DNA from: Pteria penguin | Lineage: Eukaryota; Mollusca; Bivalvia; Pterioida; Pteriidae | Length of the DNA stretch: 64,000 nt | Reading direction: 5' to 3' | Assembly (NCBI GenBank): GCA_035048485.1 | Contig: CM068590.1 | Span: 3,208,593-3,272,592 of the forward strand | Part shown: piece by piece, positions 12,900-25,049 of the stretch | Numbering within the stretch: position 1 is the first letter of the stretch | Layout: each line of letters begins with the position of its first letter | Translations under genes and position numbers: made by a program | The notes under the pieces: model-generated | The model's input: the letters and a program-made list of their open reading frames with translations, nothing else | Databases searched by the model: none | What the model was told of the DNA's origin: nothing

Positions 12900-13150
12900 A
12901 TCTACCCATTAATGCTTCCATAATGTCATCATTTACCATAAGAAAACACCTCCTGTCTTCCCCTATACTGCATTCATTAATACCTCCATAATGTCATCAT
13001 TTTCCATAAGGAAACACCTTTTCTCCTCCCCATATTACATCCCTTTTTCCTTATAACTCTCCGTATTACTGCCTCTGTAATTTCATCACTTTCCATAATG
13101 AAACACCTTGTGTCCTCCTATACTGCATCCTTTTTCCATCTCAAGTTCCA
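12900..13150. repeat. Degenerate repeat of about 100 bp downstream of MOCS1
   Basis: Three loose copies each contain CCATAATGTCATCATTTNCC, AAACACCT and a C/T-rich run with CTGCAT. Possibly the MOCS1 3' UTR. Confidence 0.5.
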
Positions 13151-13248
13151 TTAATGTCAACTTATCACTTCTCCATGAAACCCCTAAGGAAATCAAGAGT
13201 TCTCCCTTTCATACTTTCTCTACATGAAATCCCTTAGTACCTCTAGCA

Positions 13249-14282
13249 TCACTTTTCCCTATTAAAGTCCCCCTTGGTGCCCCCTGACTTGCTGACCAGC
13301 AGCACATCCTTGATGACCATGTCCTTAGTAACAGCTTTACACATATCATACACTGTTACCGCGGCGATAGTTGCCCCGGTGATAGCTTCCATCTCTACGC
13401 CTGTCTGACCCATAGTTCTTGCCTCACAGACGACATGAACTGATGAGGATTTGGGGTCAAGGGTCAGATTTACAGTGACCTTGTTAAGTGGAATAGGGTG
13501 ACACAGTGGTATGAGTTGACTTGTATTCTTGGCAGCCATGATGCCTGCTATCTGTGCTACAGTCAGTACGTCGCCTTTCCTCATCTTGTTCTCTCGCACC
13601 AAGTTAAAAGCTTCTTCACCGAGCATAATTGTAGCACTTGCAACAGCGACACGAACGCTAGGAGATTTGCTTCCAACATCTACCATAACGGCACGACCTT
13701 GAGCATCAGTATGTGTCAATTTAGGTGTACTCTGTGAATGATCTTTACCTTGAGTATCCCTAAACATTGACGTTGTCATTCTCTCTGCATCACAATCGCC
13801 TTGAGCATCAGGAGTTGACCTTGAAGAAATCTCTATATAACGTTGACCTTGACCATCAGCACAGGTATAACCTGACATATCTAATTTAACTTGACCTTCA
13901 CCTTCTCGATAAGTTGATTGACTATCCATACTATTAACACTATGTATCGTGGGATCAAATTCAGTATAACAGCTGTTTATTTCACTCTCATTCTTCTTGA
14001 CCTCATCTTCTTCCCAGTTCCTCATTTTCTTCCCATCATCCTCTACTTCTATCACAGATGTACTATACATATTACTAGTTCCCACTAGATGACTGGATTG
14101 ACCAAATCTGATTGGACTATACCTCTGCCCATTATGATTAAACGGATATGAATGTGTGGAAGCCCTGCCACGATGAGGTAGCCATGAAATATCATGTGTA
14201 AAATTTACTCCTAATAACTTGTAAGGTAAACAGTTCCTCCAAAGTTCATGAAAATATATCATCTCTATCACATTGTCGTCTC
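13249..14282 (-). CDS. MOCS1: MOCS1 terminal exon: linker and MoaC domain
   Basis: The acceptor is ttctacag/GAGACG and the stop codon is at 13249. About 185 residues of poorly conserved, acidic and Ser-rich linker precede the MoaC domain, which begins at [14 protein letters not shown] and ends [12 protein letters not shown]. MoaC performs the second half of cPMP formation, converting the MoaA product. The linker contains four degenerate upstream copies of the DAQG motif at about 50-bp spacing (see findings). Whether it makes protein depends on fusion splicing as in other animals. Confidence 0.93.
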
Positions 14283-17200
14283 CTGTAGAAAATAAGAAAG
14301 TACTGTGTAAAAATCTGTTAGGAGATACAAGTTGTTAATTTTGACTTCTCAAATAAATCAGACATCTGATTCCTCTCCAGATGAACTCTCTCTAGGGTTT
14401 GACCCTAAATCAGCTAAGTACAAATATCAAGCTGCCAGTTATAGAGAGTTAACAATCCAAAGTTTGTTCAAATTATCAAAGCAAACATACTCTGAGATAT
14501 GTTGAAAAACACAGTCAATTACCCGGTACATTGTGACAAAACACCTAAAACATAGGGAACTTCTGCTCATAGCTTGTTTCGAATTTCCTTTTCCTTTCCT
14601 CTACTTTTGTTGATAATTTCTTTTAGAATATCAAGTAAAGGAAATCAAAGCCAAAAAAAAAACCACCAACAGCTTATAAATAACAAAAATTCTCTAAGCG
14701 ACAAAAACAAAACAAAATAAATTCCTGAGAGCAGTAAAAAACCGAGACATACTGAACACATTGCTAAATTAATCAGATACACGAATGATGATACAGCAGT
14801 AGCGTACAAGGAAAGAGCTATTATTAAGGTCCTTTATTGTCAATAACACCTTGATTAGTAACTGTATTACTGAAGCATGTTTGTGTGTGTAACACATGTG
14901 CCCCTGCTGAAGACTCATTTCCTCGCAGCAACAAAGCTGTCCATATTAACTTTTTTCTGATATTTTAATTCTAAGTGTCAAGGGCTATAACTCTTATAAC
15001 ATAAAATCTCTATTAGTTACCAATACTTCATTAATCATCCCAAAACCAGAAAATTCACTTATTTCAGTATTAATCCAAAAAGTGTGACCTTGACCTTGGA
15101 CTGACTGACTTCAAAATCAATAGGCATTTTCCTCTCTGAATAAGTAGTAATATATCCAAAGTTTTTTGATTCATTTAAAAATGTTTATTTCATTTTCCGG
15201 AAATCATAAATTTTAGCCTAAGCTCAGTAGTTGGGACCTTGACCTTTAACAGATTGACCTAAATTCCTTAGGCTTCTTTCTCTCTTAATAAGATACAAGG
15301 TATCCAAATCTGGTTTGATTTAGCAGAAAGGTGCTTGACTTACCATCGGGAAACCATGTACGGGACAGAATGACAAAATGATGGAATGAATAAACACATA
15401 CAATGTCATGTCAAGGTCAAATGTCAAAATCAATCATACTTACAAAAACTACCCACCAATAAGTATCATGGGTCTGTTCTTTGACTTGGAGATATTCAGC
15501 ATTCCTGAAGGTATAATATGATATATTATAAACAGTAGTGAAACCATGGTACAAACAGAAATACAATAAAGAAAATATACGACATGTTATAAATAGTAAA
15601 ACAATCGTATGCATAGAAAAACAATATACAGAAGACATTATAAAATGTGTAGTATGCATAGTAGTGAAACAGCTGTATGAACAAAAAGAAATATATAGAA
15701 GATACAATGCGATGGGTTATGCATGGTAGTAAAATGCTTGTATGAACAATAACACAATATACAAGCTATTGTATGATGTGTTATACACAATATCATGATT
15801 AAAGCAAAAGTTAACAATTTGTAGGGGTATGTGTCACACAGAGTTATATAACACATATCATTATACTTGGGTCATGATACGATGTATGTACCTCAATATA
15901 TCTGACGTACACTGTATATTGGATAATCGTTGGTTTACTGTATTGTTGTGCCGATTTCAGATCAAGATGACTTTCATTCACATTTAATTGAGGTTACAAC
16001 AATAATGAAACTTAACGAAACTTGGAGTAAGACTATACAGTGTGTTTATAATGAAATGGTTGATAACGAACTTGGTAGTGTTATATTTAAATATACCAAA
16101 TCTAGCTGAATACATCTACTCACCTGCATGCTGCTTCTTCTTTCTTTTGACAGCCGACGACACAATTTCCCTTACATCCTTCTCCGATGCTCCTTGACGA
16201 ATGACGTCTCTCAGCGACACCTCGGAGTTACCGAACAGACAGACTTTAAGGTTACCATCAGCGGTGACCCTTAACCTGTTACAAGAGCCACAGAAGTGTT
16301 GACTCATTGACGTGATGAAGCCAATCTGACCCGTATACCCAGGAACAGCGTATGCCTTCGATGTGTCGTTACGATGGTCGGAAAGACGTTTTAAATCCGG
16401 ATATTTCTGTCGTATGGTGTCTACCATCTCCATGTATGACACCATCTTCTTCAGGTTCCACTTGTTACCATCAAATGGCATGTACTCTATGAAACGTACA
16501 TCTATATTCTGGAATTAAAAAAATGTGGTCAAAATTAATTACATGGAATTCGTTCACAAACGCTGAGATGATCCAGACCACAGGCCATCGACATGCACTA
16601 TGATTTTACCAATAAATAAATACGTTGATAAATTCTTAAGGTTATATCGCATACTTCCTTAATTTGAAGTTTTAGAATTGATTTCATGATAAAATTAAAA
16701 TCAAGGAGAAAACTATAAAATGTTGTCGTAATACAATTGAATTGTGTAAGTGTGTAAGGTGGGTATATCATGGTAATACATGTCTGAACATTTATGTGTC
16801 AGCCAATCAAAATTCATGTTATAAACAACCTTTATGTGTCAGGAAATCAAAAATCATGTAATAAACAACCTTTATGTGTCAGCCAATCAAAATTCATGTA
16901 TTAAACAACCTTTATGTGTCAGGCAATTAAAGCGAAGTGAAGCAGAATACTTTTTATCAACAATGGTTTATCTGGTACTCAAAAACAGTCAAAGTTTTAA
17001 GGACTCCTTAAATACAAGAACACCACAGATTTGTGTTTTTGTAGGGTCTTACTGATTGTATCAAAGATTGGCAAAGACATAAGAATTTAGCTGCATCGTA
17101 TGTCAGTATGTAAAAAAAACCCCAAACATTTCTCTATAAAATATCACCAGAAACAATCAAAAGCTGTATGACCGAATTGTTATGCAGAAATCATTAACAT

Positions 17201-20200
17201 TGAGACCTCACCAGTGCAATTTTGTCAAGGTACATGCCTTATTAGAGACCTCTTCAGTACAATCTTGTCAAGGTACATGTCTTATTTGAGACCTCACCAG
17301 TACAATCGTGTCAAGGTACATGCCTTATTAGAGACCTCTTCAGTACATTCTTGTCAAGGTACATGTCTTATTAGAGACCTCACCAGTACAATATTGTCAA
17401 GGTACATGTCTTATTAGAGACCTCACCAGTACAATCTTGTCAAGGTACATGTCTTATTAGAGACCTCACCAGTACAATATTGTCAAGGTACATGTCTTAT
17501 TTGAGACCACACCAGTACAATCTTGTCAAGGTACATGTCTTATTAGAGACCTCACCAGTACAATCTTGTCAAGGTACATGTCTTATTACAGACCTCACCA
17601 GTACAATCTTGTCCAGGTACATGTCTTATTAGAGACCTCACCAGTACAATCTTGTCAAGGTACATGTCTTATTAGAGACCTCACCAGTACAATCTTGTCA
17701 AGGTACATGTCTTATTTGAGACCTCACCAGTACAATCTTGTCAAGGTACATGTCTTATTTGAGACCTCACCAGTACAATCTTGTCAAGGTACATGTCTTA
17801 TTTGAGACCTCACCAGTACAATCTTGTCAAGGTACACGTCTTATTAGAGACCTCACCAGTACAATCTTGTCAAGGTACACGTCTTATTTGAGACCTCACC
17901 AGTACAATCTTGTCAAGGTACACGTCTTATTTGAGACCTCACCAGTACAATCTTGTCAAGGTACACATCTTATTTGACACCTCACCAGTACAATCTTGTC
18001 AAGGTACATGTCTTATTTGAAGATGTTTCCCATACAGTAAAATCAGTCTCTGTTCATGGAAGTGTGAAATGATCAATGTGTACAAATCGACCAGCTCAAT
18101 AATTATGTATCATTAGTTGTATATGGTGTTCACTAAGGCGTGAAATCAAGGTCAAAGTCACCAAATTTTATGTCAGTCAGAAAGAAATTCTTATCAACGT
18201 TTACAAACCCGACAAATTTAACATACTTAGTAGCATTTGTGGTATGCAAGGGATCAAACTTTCGTCACCTATTCCTTGACTGGACTTGCTTTGTAATCTA
18301 ATATAAAAACATTATACATGTATGAGGAAGAGAATGGGTCACATATGGGGAAAGAAACAAAATTTTGATTAAAACCTTAAAAAATTACCTTTTCTCGTGT
18401 CAATTCCACAAAATCTAGAATTTCTTCTTCATTAACCCCTCTCATCACAACACAATTCACCTGTAAAAATATGACATTACACACACATTGAGTCTAGACA
18501 TTACAAGGAATACAGCAAATATTACATTACACACACATTGTGTCTAGAAATTACAAGGAATATAGCAAATATGACATTACACACACATTGAGTCTAGAAA
18601 TTACAAGGAATATAGCAAATATGACATTACACACATATTGAGTCTAGACATTACAAGGAATACAGCAAATATGACATTACACACACATTGTGTCTAGAAA
18701 TTACAAGGAATACAGCAAATATGACATTACACACACATTCAGTCTAGACATCAGCGAATATGACATTACACACACATTGAGTCTAGACATTACAAGGAAT
18801 ACAGCAAATATGACATTACACACAAGCTGAGTCTAGACATTACAAGGAATACAGCAAATATGACATTACACACACATTGAGTCTAGAAATTACAAGGAAT
18901 ACAGCAAATATGACATTACACACACACTGAGTCTAGAAATTACAAGGAATACAGCAAATATGACATTACACACAAGCTGAGTCTAGACATTACAAGGAAT
19001 ACAGCAAATATGACATTACACACACATTGAGTCTAGACATTACAAGGAATACAGCAAATATGACATTACACACACACTGAGTCTAGACATTACAAGGAAT
19101 ACAGCAAATATGACATTACACACACACTGAGTCTAGAAATTACAAGGAATACAGCAAATATGACATTACACACACATTGAGTCTAGAAATTACAAGGAAT
19201 ACAGGGGTATGTTTATGATTTTTTTGTCGTCAAAAACATTTACCTGGTTTTTTTTTTAAAGAAAAAATAATCATAGAGGTGCACTAAAACAAATATGAAT
19301 ACGTTTAATCAGATGATCTCAACTTCACACCCACTTACTAATGTTTTCTATCAATTTTTAGTCTACACATTATACATCAGAAGTAAGCATTTTTTTTTTT
19401 TGACATTTTCTCCCAACTTTGGGGATGCAAATTATACTTTGGTGATTATGGTACATTTTTTATTTATTTATTTATTTATTTATTTTTTTTTTATGTTGAG
19501 GTAATGAAGTATTTTATTCAGAATGAAGGTAATAAAAACATACTAAATCTAAGATTGTGTCCATATTCATGGATTGATTTTCTTCATAAAACAACCTACA
19601 TTTTCTTAGCAAATCACTCCAGGGAATCAAACAAAACTCATAAAAAATGCAACACCAATATGATGATCCTTGGCTGTTGGCTGGTTGGTTGATTTGTATT
19701 ATACGTCGCTGTCAACAATTTTTCAGTTATACAGTAACATGGAAGCAGGAGGTAACCAACCTCTTAAACACAATGGTGCAATCCAGGAATCGAACCCGGA
19801 TAGTCGGAGCCGCAAGCCAAATGACCTTTGTAACCCTCATTAAAAATTTTGAAATGTTACAATGTTGTGTTACCTTTACTGGTGTATAACCCATACTGAT
19901 TGCCGTGTCTATACTTTTCATTACGCGATCCCAGCCTTTCCTTCGAGTTATGAACTCAAACTTTGCCGCTACAAGTGTGTCAAGGCTGATATTTATAAGA
20001 TCAAGGCCAGCTGATTTCAAGGTCGGAAGTTTCCTCCATAGGGTCAATCCATTTGTTGTCATAGCGATCGTTTCTAAACCTTTTGAGCGAAGTTCATTTA
20101 ATTCCCCTGAAACATATTAAAAAGATATTTACAAAAGTGCACAAAATTCAGAGTGGTTACAGACTCTCCAAATATTCTTTCAACTTTTCTGATTCAAATT

Positions 20201-22577
20201 TTACATGACACATGGGACCTAATATCTGACAAACTACATTCTGCCAGGATTTGTGACAATAGTATTAATGTTGTGACATCACAATAGAGTGACGCTAATT
20301 TGAGCAGCAAAACATTGTATGTCGGGCATAATTTTACGGAAAATCAGTGTAATATGAAGAAGGTATATTCTTTGGTCCATACTTTGTTTGGTTTTCGAAT
20401 CACTGACACTGACACTTTTTTTAAGACATTATATGACCTATTTCCTACAGATCTGATGATAATGATACGCGGTACTGTTGGTAGACAATAATCGTGAACA
20501 TTTCTGGTGTAAAACAGTCGGGATTGTTGAGATTTATTTTTAGGATAAGTTGTGAAAGGATAAAAAGGTTTGGAAAAGTGGAACAAGTAAGGAAAATAAC
20601 GACGGGTTGACAACCTGGTGGAAGGCATATCAACATACAAAATGGCCTCTACTTATTTCCTTGATTACTAATGTAAGATCCAATGAGTTGGGAAGTCTCG
20701 CATGGAATCCTGTCATGGTTTCTTCATTTAGTCAATCAATTTAACTGTTTCTGGGTAGATAAAAGTTTCTCGCTATTTCATAAAATTTCACTTAAATAAG
20801 TTTAGTCATGATTTTTAACTCAATGAATGATTGAATTGTTAATTCATTTTGTATATTTACAAGCATGAAACATATTTACGCCTCTTAAAGTGTCTTGAAA
20901 AGCATATCGGTCAATCGTCACACAGGTAAGTACTTCGAACTTTGTGAAAACTAATCTAAACTTTGACGCAGGAGGTCGCCTTTCATATTTTATTTCCACA
21001 AAATTATATTAATATGTCGAAGTATCCCCAGACATTGACTTATGGCCTCGTCCATTTATCAAAGCAATTACCAGCCAACTATCAATTTTTCTCGAGAATT
21101 CTCATGTATCTCGATATGAGACTTTCCGGCCCAAGTAAAAGTGCCTGCATGCTAGATGTCCCCTCCTGTCAGCCATATTTTCCTCCTCTCCCCCACATAA
21201 TTCTAACTGATGATGACTTTACCTATAATTTGGGGTAGATCTGCCCTAACTAGGGGCTCTCCCCCTGTAAGCCGTATTTTACGAACACCTTCCCTCACAA
21301 ACATATCTGAGATCTTGATGATCTCCTCTCTGGAAAGAAGTTTCTCCTGCGGTGTCAAATCAACTCCGTCTTCTGGCATACAGTACTGACCTACAACAAG
21401 TAAACGCTTCAAAATAAAGATCCATATTTACATGTAACAAACGACGCCACTACTCAAATCTTAATGCCTGGCTACTTCACCATGGTAACACTGCAAGCGA
21501 CATTGCACACAAACTGATATATACAAATCTACGAACAACTTCTGGAGTTCACAAATAGTGTGTCAAGAAATGCAAAAGCATTCATTTTGACATTCAATTG
21601 TTCTGTTAAGTTTTGTACATAGATCATTCCTATTGCTTTATTTCTAATAAATTAATTTTGATAAGTAATGGTTTATTTAATTGGCTAAACCAAAACATTT
21701 GATATGCAATGGCTAATTTGATTGGCTAAACCAAAATATTTCTCCTCTGATATCATGTCACAATGCTTTTGTGGCCTTTTTATATTCTTGTGTTTGAAAT
21801 CGTTTGTAACAGTTAACTGCTGGGTGCTAAATTAGTGTTTTCAATCCTCTTTTCTTGTATACCTTCATCCGGTAAAAATTGTTTGGACTCATACCTTGCT
21901 TACTTTAAAGTGTTACATCAAAAGTTACCATTAGATCTAAATATAGAAAGTTATATACCAGTCTATTTTCTCAAAAATGCCACAAAGCATATCTCAATAT
22001 GGACAACATAAATCTCATGTATCATACCTACTGATACTCCACCCTACTCCCTTTCCTACTTACACCTCAGGTCACATTGCTCAATGAGTGATATTGTACC
22101 TGGTGATACTCCATCCTACTCCCCATCCTACTTACACTTCAGGTTACACCTCTCACTGAGTGATATTGTATCATACCTGCTGATATTCCACCCTACTCCC
22201 AATCCTACTTACACTTCAGGTTACATCGCTCACAAAGTGATATTGTATTGTACCTGGTGATACTGCACCCTACTCCCTCTCCTACTTACACCTCAGGTCA
22301 CATCACTCACTGAGTGATATTGTATCGTACCTATTACTCCACCCTACTCCTTAACTGACTTACATCTCAGGTTACATCGCTCACTGAGTGATATTCGGAG
22401 ATAATCATGATGTCTTCCAAATGTATCGTCCAGCACCTTGGACCTCTCTGGTCTGGACTGGACATCAGGTCTGGAGACGTTGTCCTCGGAATGTATCCTT
22501 TCATCATACTGTACCTCTGGAATTGCACTGTGAGAAGAGATGCTGGAACAGGAACTTATTTGCATCTGGGTAGTGTC
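13249..22577 (-). CDS. MOCS1: MOCS1, molybdenum cofactor biosynthesis protein 1 (MoaA-like plus MoaC-like), N-terminus not found
   Basis: MOCS1 converts GTP to cyclic pyranopterin monophosphate, the first step of molybdenum cofactor synthesis, in mitochondria (family knowledge). Exons read on the minus strand: 22364-22577, 21223-21390, 19874-20106, 18389-18460, 16124-16508, the alternative exon 15449-15504 and 13249-14282. All have GT-AG borders and compatible phases. The MoaA half has the radical-SAM motif CNLRCQYC split over the first junction, LTGGEP, and the second cluster CGSC with a third Cys 14 residues on. The MoaC half has [25 protein letters not shown] and DMCKAV. Reading from 22577, MOCS1A is 375 codons plus stop, and the fusion is 717 residues with the shortened alternative exon or 701 if that exon is skipped. 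An upstream exon with the start and any mitochondrial targeting sequence is not identified; ATG at 22565 is a fallback start. Introns hold several minisatellites. Confidence 0.95.
14640..15440. other. MOCS1 intron sequence without further exons
   Basis: Contains TGACCTTGACC-rich stretches at 15080-15260 but no additional exon on the minus strand. Confidence 0.5.
15449..15504 (-). CDS. MOCS1: MOCS1A-terminating exon with Gly-Gly stop and an internal alternative donor
   Basis: The acceptor is ccttcag/GAATG. In phase with the previous exon it reads [18 protein letters not shown] then TAG (15451-15449). Free C-terminal Gly-Gly is the functional end of MOCS1A (family knowledge). Two donors are visible: a strong gtaagt after 15444, just past the stop, which would give a bicistronic message, and G/gtgggt after 15457, which removes the last Gly and the stop and joins in phase to 14282 to give a MOCS1A-MOCS1B fusion. 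Skipping the exon altogether also keeps frame. Confidence 0.88.
16124..16508 (-). CDS. MOCS1: MOCS1 exon with C-terminal Fe-S cluster ligands
   Basis: It encodes [18 protein letters not shown], then [20 protein letters not shown] and [14 protein letters not shown], ending KKKQHAG at donor CATGCAG/gtgagt (phase 1). The three Cys ligate the second 4Fe-4S cluster that holds GTP in MoaA enzymes. Confidence 0.95.
16790..16930. repeat. 40-bp minisatellite, 3.5 copies, MOCS1 intron
   Basis: The unit TTTATGTGTCAGCCAATCAA followed by AATTCATGTTATAAACAACC recurs at exactly 40-bp intervals. Confidence 0.9.
17203..18020. repeat. 43-bp minisatellite, about 19 copies, MOCS1 intron
   Basis: The unit GACCTCACCAGTACAATCTT then GTCAAGGTACATGTCTTATTAGA is highly homogeneous. 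Because 43 is not a multiple of three, long frames such as [11 protein letters not shown] appear without coding meaning. Confidence 0.95.
18389..18460 (-). CDS. MOCS1: MOCS1 24-codon exon
   Basis: This small exon encodes [17 protein letters not shown] and ends TREK, with acceptor tttacag and donor AAG/gtaatt, phase 0 to 0. It is too short to stand out as an ORF but matches the MOCS1A segment following PVK. A 50-bp minisatellite starts next to its acceptor. Confidence 0.92.
18463..19204. repeat. 50-bp minisatellite, about 15 copies, abutting a MOCS1 splice acceptor
   Basis: The unit TACAAGGAATACAGCAAATA then TGACATTACACACACATTGAGTCTAGACAT. The first unit starts inside the acceptor region of exon 18389-18460, so the intron 3' end supplies part of the repeat. 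One unit near 18750 is shortened. Confidence 0.95.
19874..20106 (-). CDS. MOCS1: MOCS1 exon, MoaA barrel core
   Basis: The acceptor is gtttcag/GGG and the donor AAAG/gtaaca. It encodes [11 protein letters not shown] and [20 protein letters not shown], strongly conserved in animal MOCS1A, and ends in YTPVK. Phase is 1 in, 0 out. Confidence 0.93.
21223..21390 (-). CDS. MOCS1: MOCS1 exon with second and third radical-SAM Cys and TGGEP
   Basis: The acceptor is gttgtag/GTCAG and the donor ATAG/gtaaag. It completes [14 protein letters not shown] and carries [15 protein letters not shown], the AdoMet-binding TGGEP motif of MoaA. Phase is 1 in and 1 out. Confidence 0.93.
22020..22403. repeat. 72-77-bp tandem array built from a MOCS1 exon end and its splice donor
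   Basis: Units recur with donor GTAAGT complements at about 22062, 22134, 22211 and 22288, before the true donor at 22358-22363. On the minus strand the copies read [33 protein letters not shown] and ISLSE-stop-CDLRC in the exon frame, each followed by GTAAGTAGG. The true exon reads [11 protein letters not shown] then GTAAGTCAG. Confidence 0.93.
22364..22577 (-). CDS. MOCS1: MOCS1 exon with first half of the radical-SAM motif
   Basis: The acceptor is tctctgcag before 22577 and the donor is AGAT/gtaagt after 22364. The exon ends in the codons for [11 protein letters not shown] plus one base of the Cys codon finished in the next exon. The segment before [11 protein letters not shown] is Ser/Arg/Asp-rich and not conserved. 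The exon enters in phase 0, so a further upstream coding exon is possible. Confidence 0.9.
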
Positions 22578-22639
22578 CTGCAGAGAGCATATAATATGAA
22601 ATGTAAAAATGGTCAGAGATGGATCCAGAGGCCATGGCG

Positions 22640-24600
22640 CTAAGAGGAGAAAATCCTCTCAGATAAAACTGTAAAATTTGTCTTCTTCAATAATCATACA
22701 AAACTGATAAAGTTTTATTTAAAGTTGTATACCCTACAATTCGGTAGAATTTCAAAAATTAAAGCATGTAAAACAAAAACTATATTTTTCTCGTATGGCT
22801 GAAGTTATCAACTTTGCGTTAATAAAAGTTTTTGTTGCTTCAAACCTTCAGAGATATAAAATAAAAAGAACATACTTCGTAAATAAAGAGGGTATTCCAT
22901 AAATACAACAGTAACCTGACTTCACGCATGCGCAGTGTAATCAAAACAAATACGACGAAGGGAGACTCCAAAAGATAACAATTTCAGTAAATACTAACTT
23001 TAGCCGACTTGAATGCAGATTTTCAAAGTTACTCGTCAAGTTTATTTACGTCGCCCTCCATGATATGGCTTCCAAATTAGATCACATGATAAGCTGGTTG
23101 TAAACATTCTTTTTACAAACATCGCGTTTTACACAGCCGTATCTCACTTGATACGACGAATTTGATCACAATATTGGCAAGGGCCTTTTTTAAATATGTT
23201 TTAGGCTAATACATATAATCAAAACATTTTAGAAAAAAATTACCCATAATATGCGAATATAGGGTATACAGCTTTAAATATAATGTCCATTATTTCTCTT
23301 AAATTATGTTAGACAAAAATGGAACACACTGATCTACAGAGGGTTCTCTGTCTGGCATTCCTTACTTGTACCAATAAGGTAGCTCACTGTAAACATTGTT
23401 ACACTTAAGGCATCTGCCTTATACATTGCATAAAAATTGGATAATTTGACAATCCAGCTTAATAGTGGTTAATCCACCAGAAATTTAGGCAACAATACAA
23501 AACAGGCCCAGATGAAGCCATCCAAGACAATAATGCCTCCATGTTACATAAACAAAAATTAAAAATTTGAACTTGAGTTTTATTCAATTATGTGAAAAAT
23601 CTTTCTCTTAATTGAACCTAATTTCCAATGCGTCTTTTTTCTCTGTTTCCAAAAAAATCTGTACAGAAAATTTCTAGTATATCTGAACCAGTGTTCTTTC
23701 TTGGTCTTGCAAACGTTTTGTGAAATGTTCTTCAACTATGTAAATGCTTGTTTGAGTTAGATACATGATGATATAAATGGCTACAGCATGGCCAATCCAA
23801 TCCATAGTAAGAGTATAGAGGGGAGACTGGAAGAATAGGAGGATGGTGTCAATGTGGTGGATGGTAGTGTCCTTGTACAGAATGACGGTGTCCGAGGAGA
23901 TGATGTCATCATTGCATTGTGGAGGATGTCAGAGGGGAGAATGGGGGTGTCAGAGGGGAGGATAGGGGTGTCAGTATGGGAGATGGTGTGGTAGACGGTG
24001 AAAAGCAATGGGAAACTAAAAGTGAAAATGAACCGTCAGAAGAAGAAAATGGACAGTATATGGATTGATGTACTATGCCTATGCAGAGGCATAGTTTGCA
24101 AGTTTGGCCGGAGTAATTGAAATTATACAGATATTTAGGATTTCTTAGACTGATAAACATAACCATACCGACTAATTAATTAACATAGGTATATCACCGA
24201 CATATGTCAGACTGACGGAGTGGCATGCTATATCACCGACATGTGTAAACAAAACCGTTCATTTCGTTCTAGTTTGTGACCCACTCATCTAAACCTGTTA
24301 AAATAATATCAGAAAGCAAATTTATAACCGTCACAATACAACCTGTGTAGTGGAAGATGATGACACGCTTCTACATTTGAGGATTTTATGTTTAAAACAC
24401 CAAGTAATCCATCGTCTCGGTGTCTGCATTACACCTGCCATTTTTCAAGAAGCAGATAAAAATGGAAACCGATAACGGATTTCTCGAGACCCGTTCTCTA
24501 TCAAGAGTTGTCGTTCCTGGAGTTAATAAATTCTGAAAATTGTAACACTTCCACTTTGCATATTTATATTTGATTAATTTACAAAGCATGTAAAACACGC
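22640..24600. other. Upstream of the first recognised MOCS1 exon, nothing assigned
   Basis: AT-rich. A GGGGTGTCAGAGGGGAG-like degenerate repeat lies at about 23815-23990. The first MOCS1 exon might be here or further right, but no candidate with a phase-0 donor was convincing. Confidence 0.4.
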
Positions 24601-24609
24601 ATATAATAT

Positions 24610-24745
24610 GGGTAAAACTCCAAATTTGGCACCCAAAGTGGATGAGTATTTTTAGAGACATGTATATATGTCTCTGGTATTTTTGCTAATACATGACATT
24701 CATGTGTGCCCTTCCCCCTTTTGGAAAATCCTGGATCCGCCAATG
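24610..24745. mobile_element. Truncated MITE with CTGGATCCGCCAATG right end
   Basis: The right terminus and the TTTTGGAAAATCCTGGATCC edge match the element at 7588 in reverse. The left terminus is not recognisable. Confidence 0.45.
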
Positions 24746-25049
24746 ATTTTAAATGAGATTCTATGTATTCCCTCAAAGCAAGGCATTCCCCCTTACAGAT
24801 GAATACAATACCGCTTATCATACGACAGCGCGGTGCGCTTTTCTGTAGATCATACAAAAATGCCATCATAATGTCTACAATTCGATGACGCTAGAATAGA
24901 TACTTAATCACTATCAAGGTCATTTCCAAATTAAATAAGATATATAGCGCACGCTATCAAGACAGTGTGATGTTTTCGTCGTCTTCATTTTGGGATGAGT
25001 CGACGTGCCGCTTTGTTCATTGTGTTGGATTTAACACTTTCTACACAAT

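Noticed and set aside
17214..17977. Repeated peptide frames such as [13 protein letters not shown]
   Set aside because: A non-coding 43-bp minisatellite; length not divisible by three makes the same peptide appear in all frames, and it lies in a MOCS1 intron.
23781..24166. Ser/Thr/Pro-rich minus-strand frames upstream of MOCS1
   Set aside because: Derived from a GGGGTGTCAGAGGGGAG-type degenerate repeat; no conserved motif or splice logic.
24579..24869. Minus-strand frame with a mitochondrial-targeting-like start, considered as MOCS1 exon 1
   Set aside because: Its usable donors do not give the phase 0 needed by exon 22364-22577, and its second half is MITE sequence.
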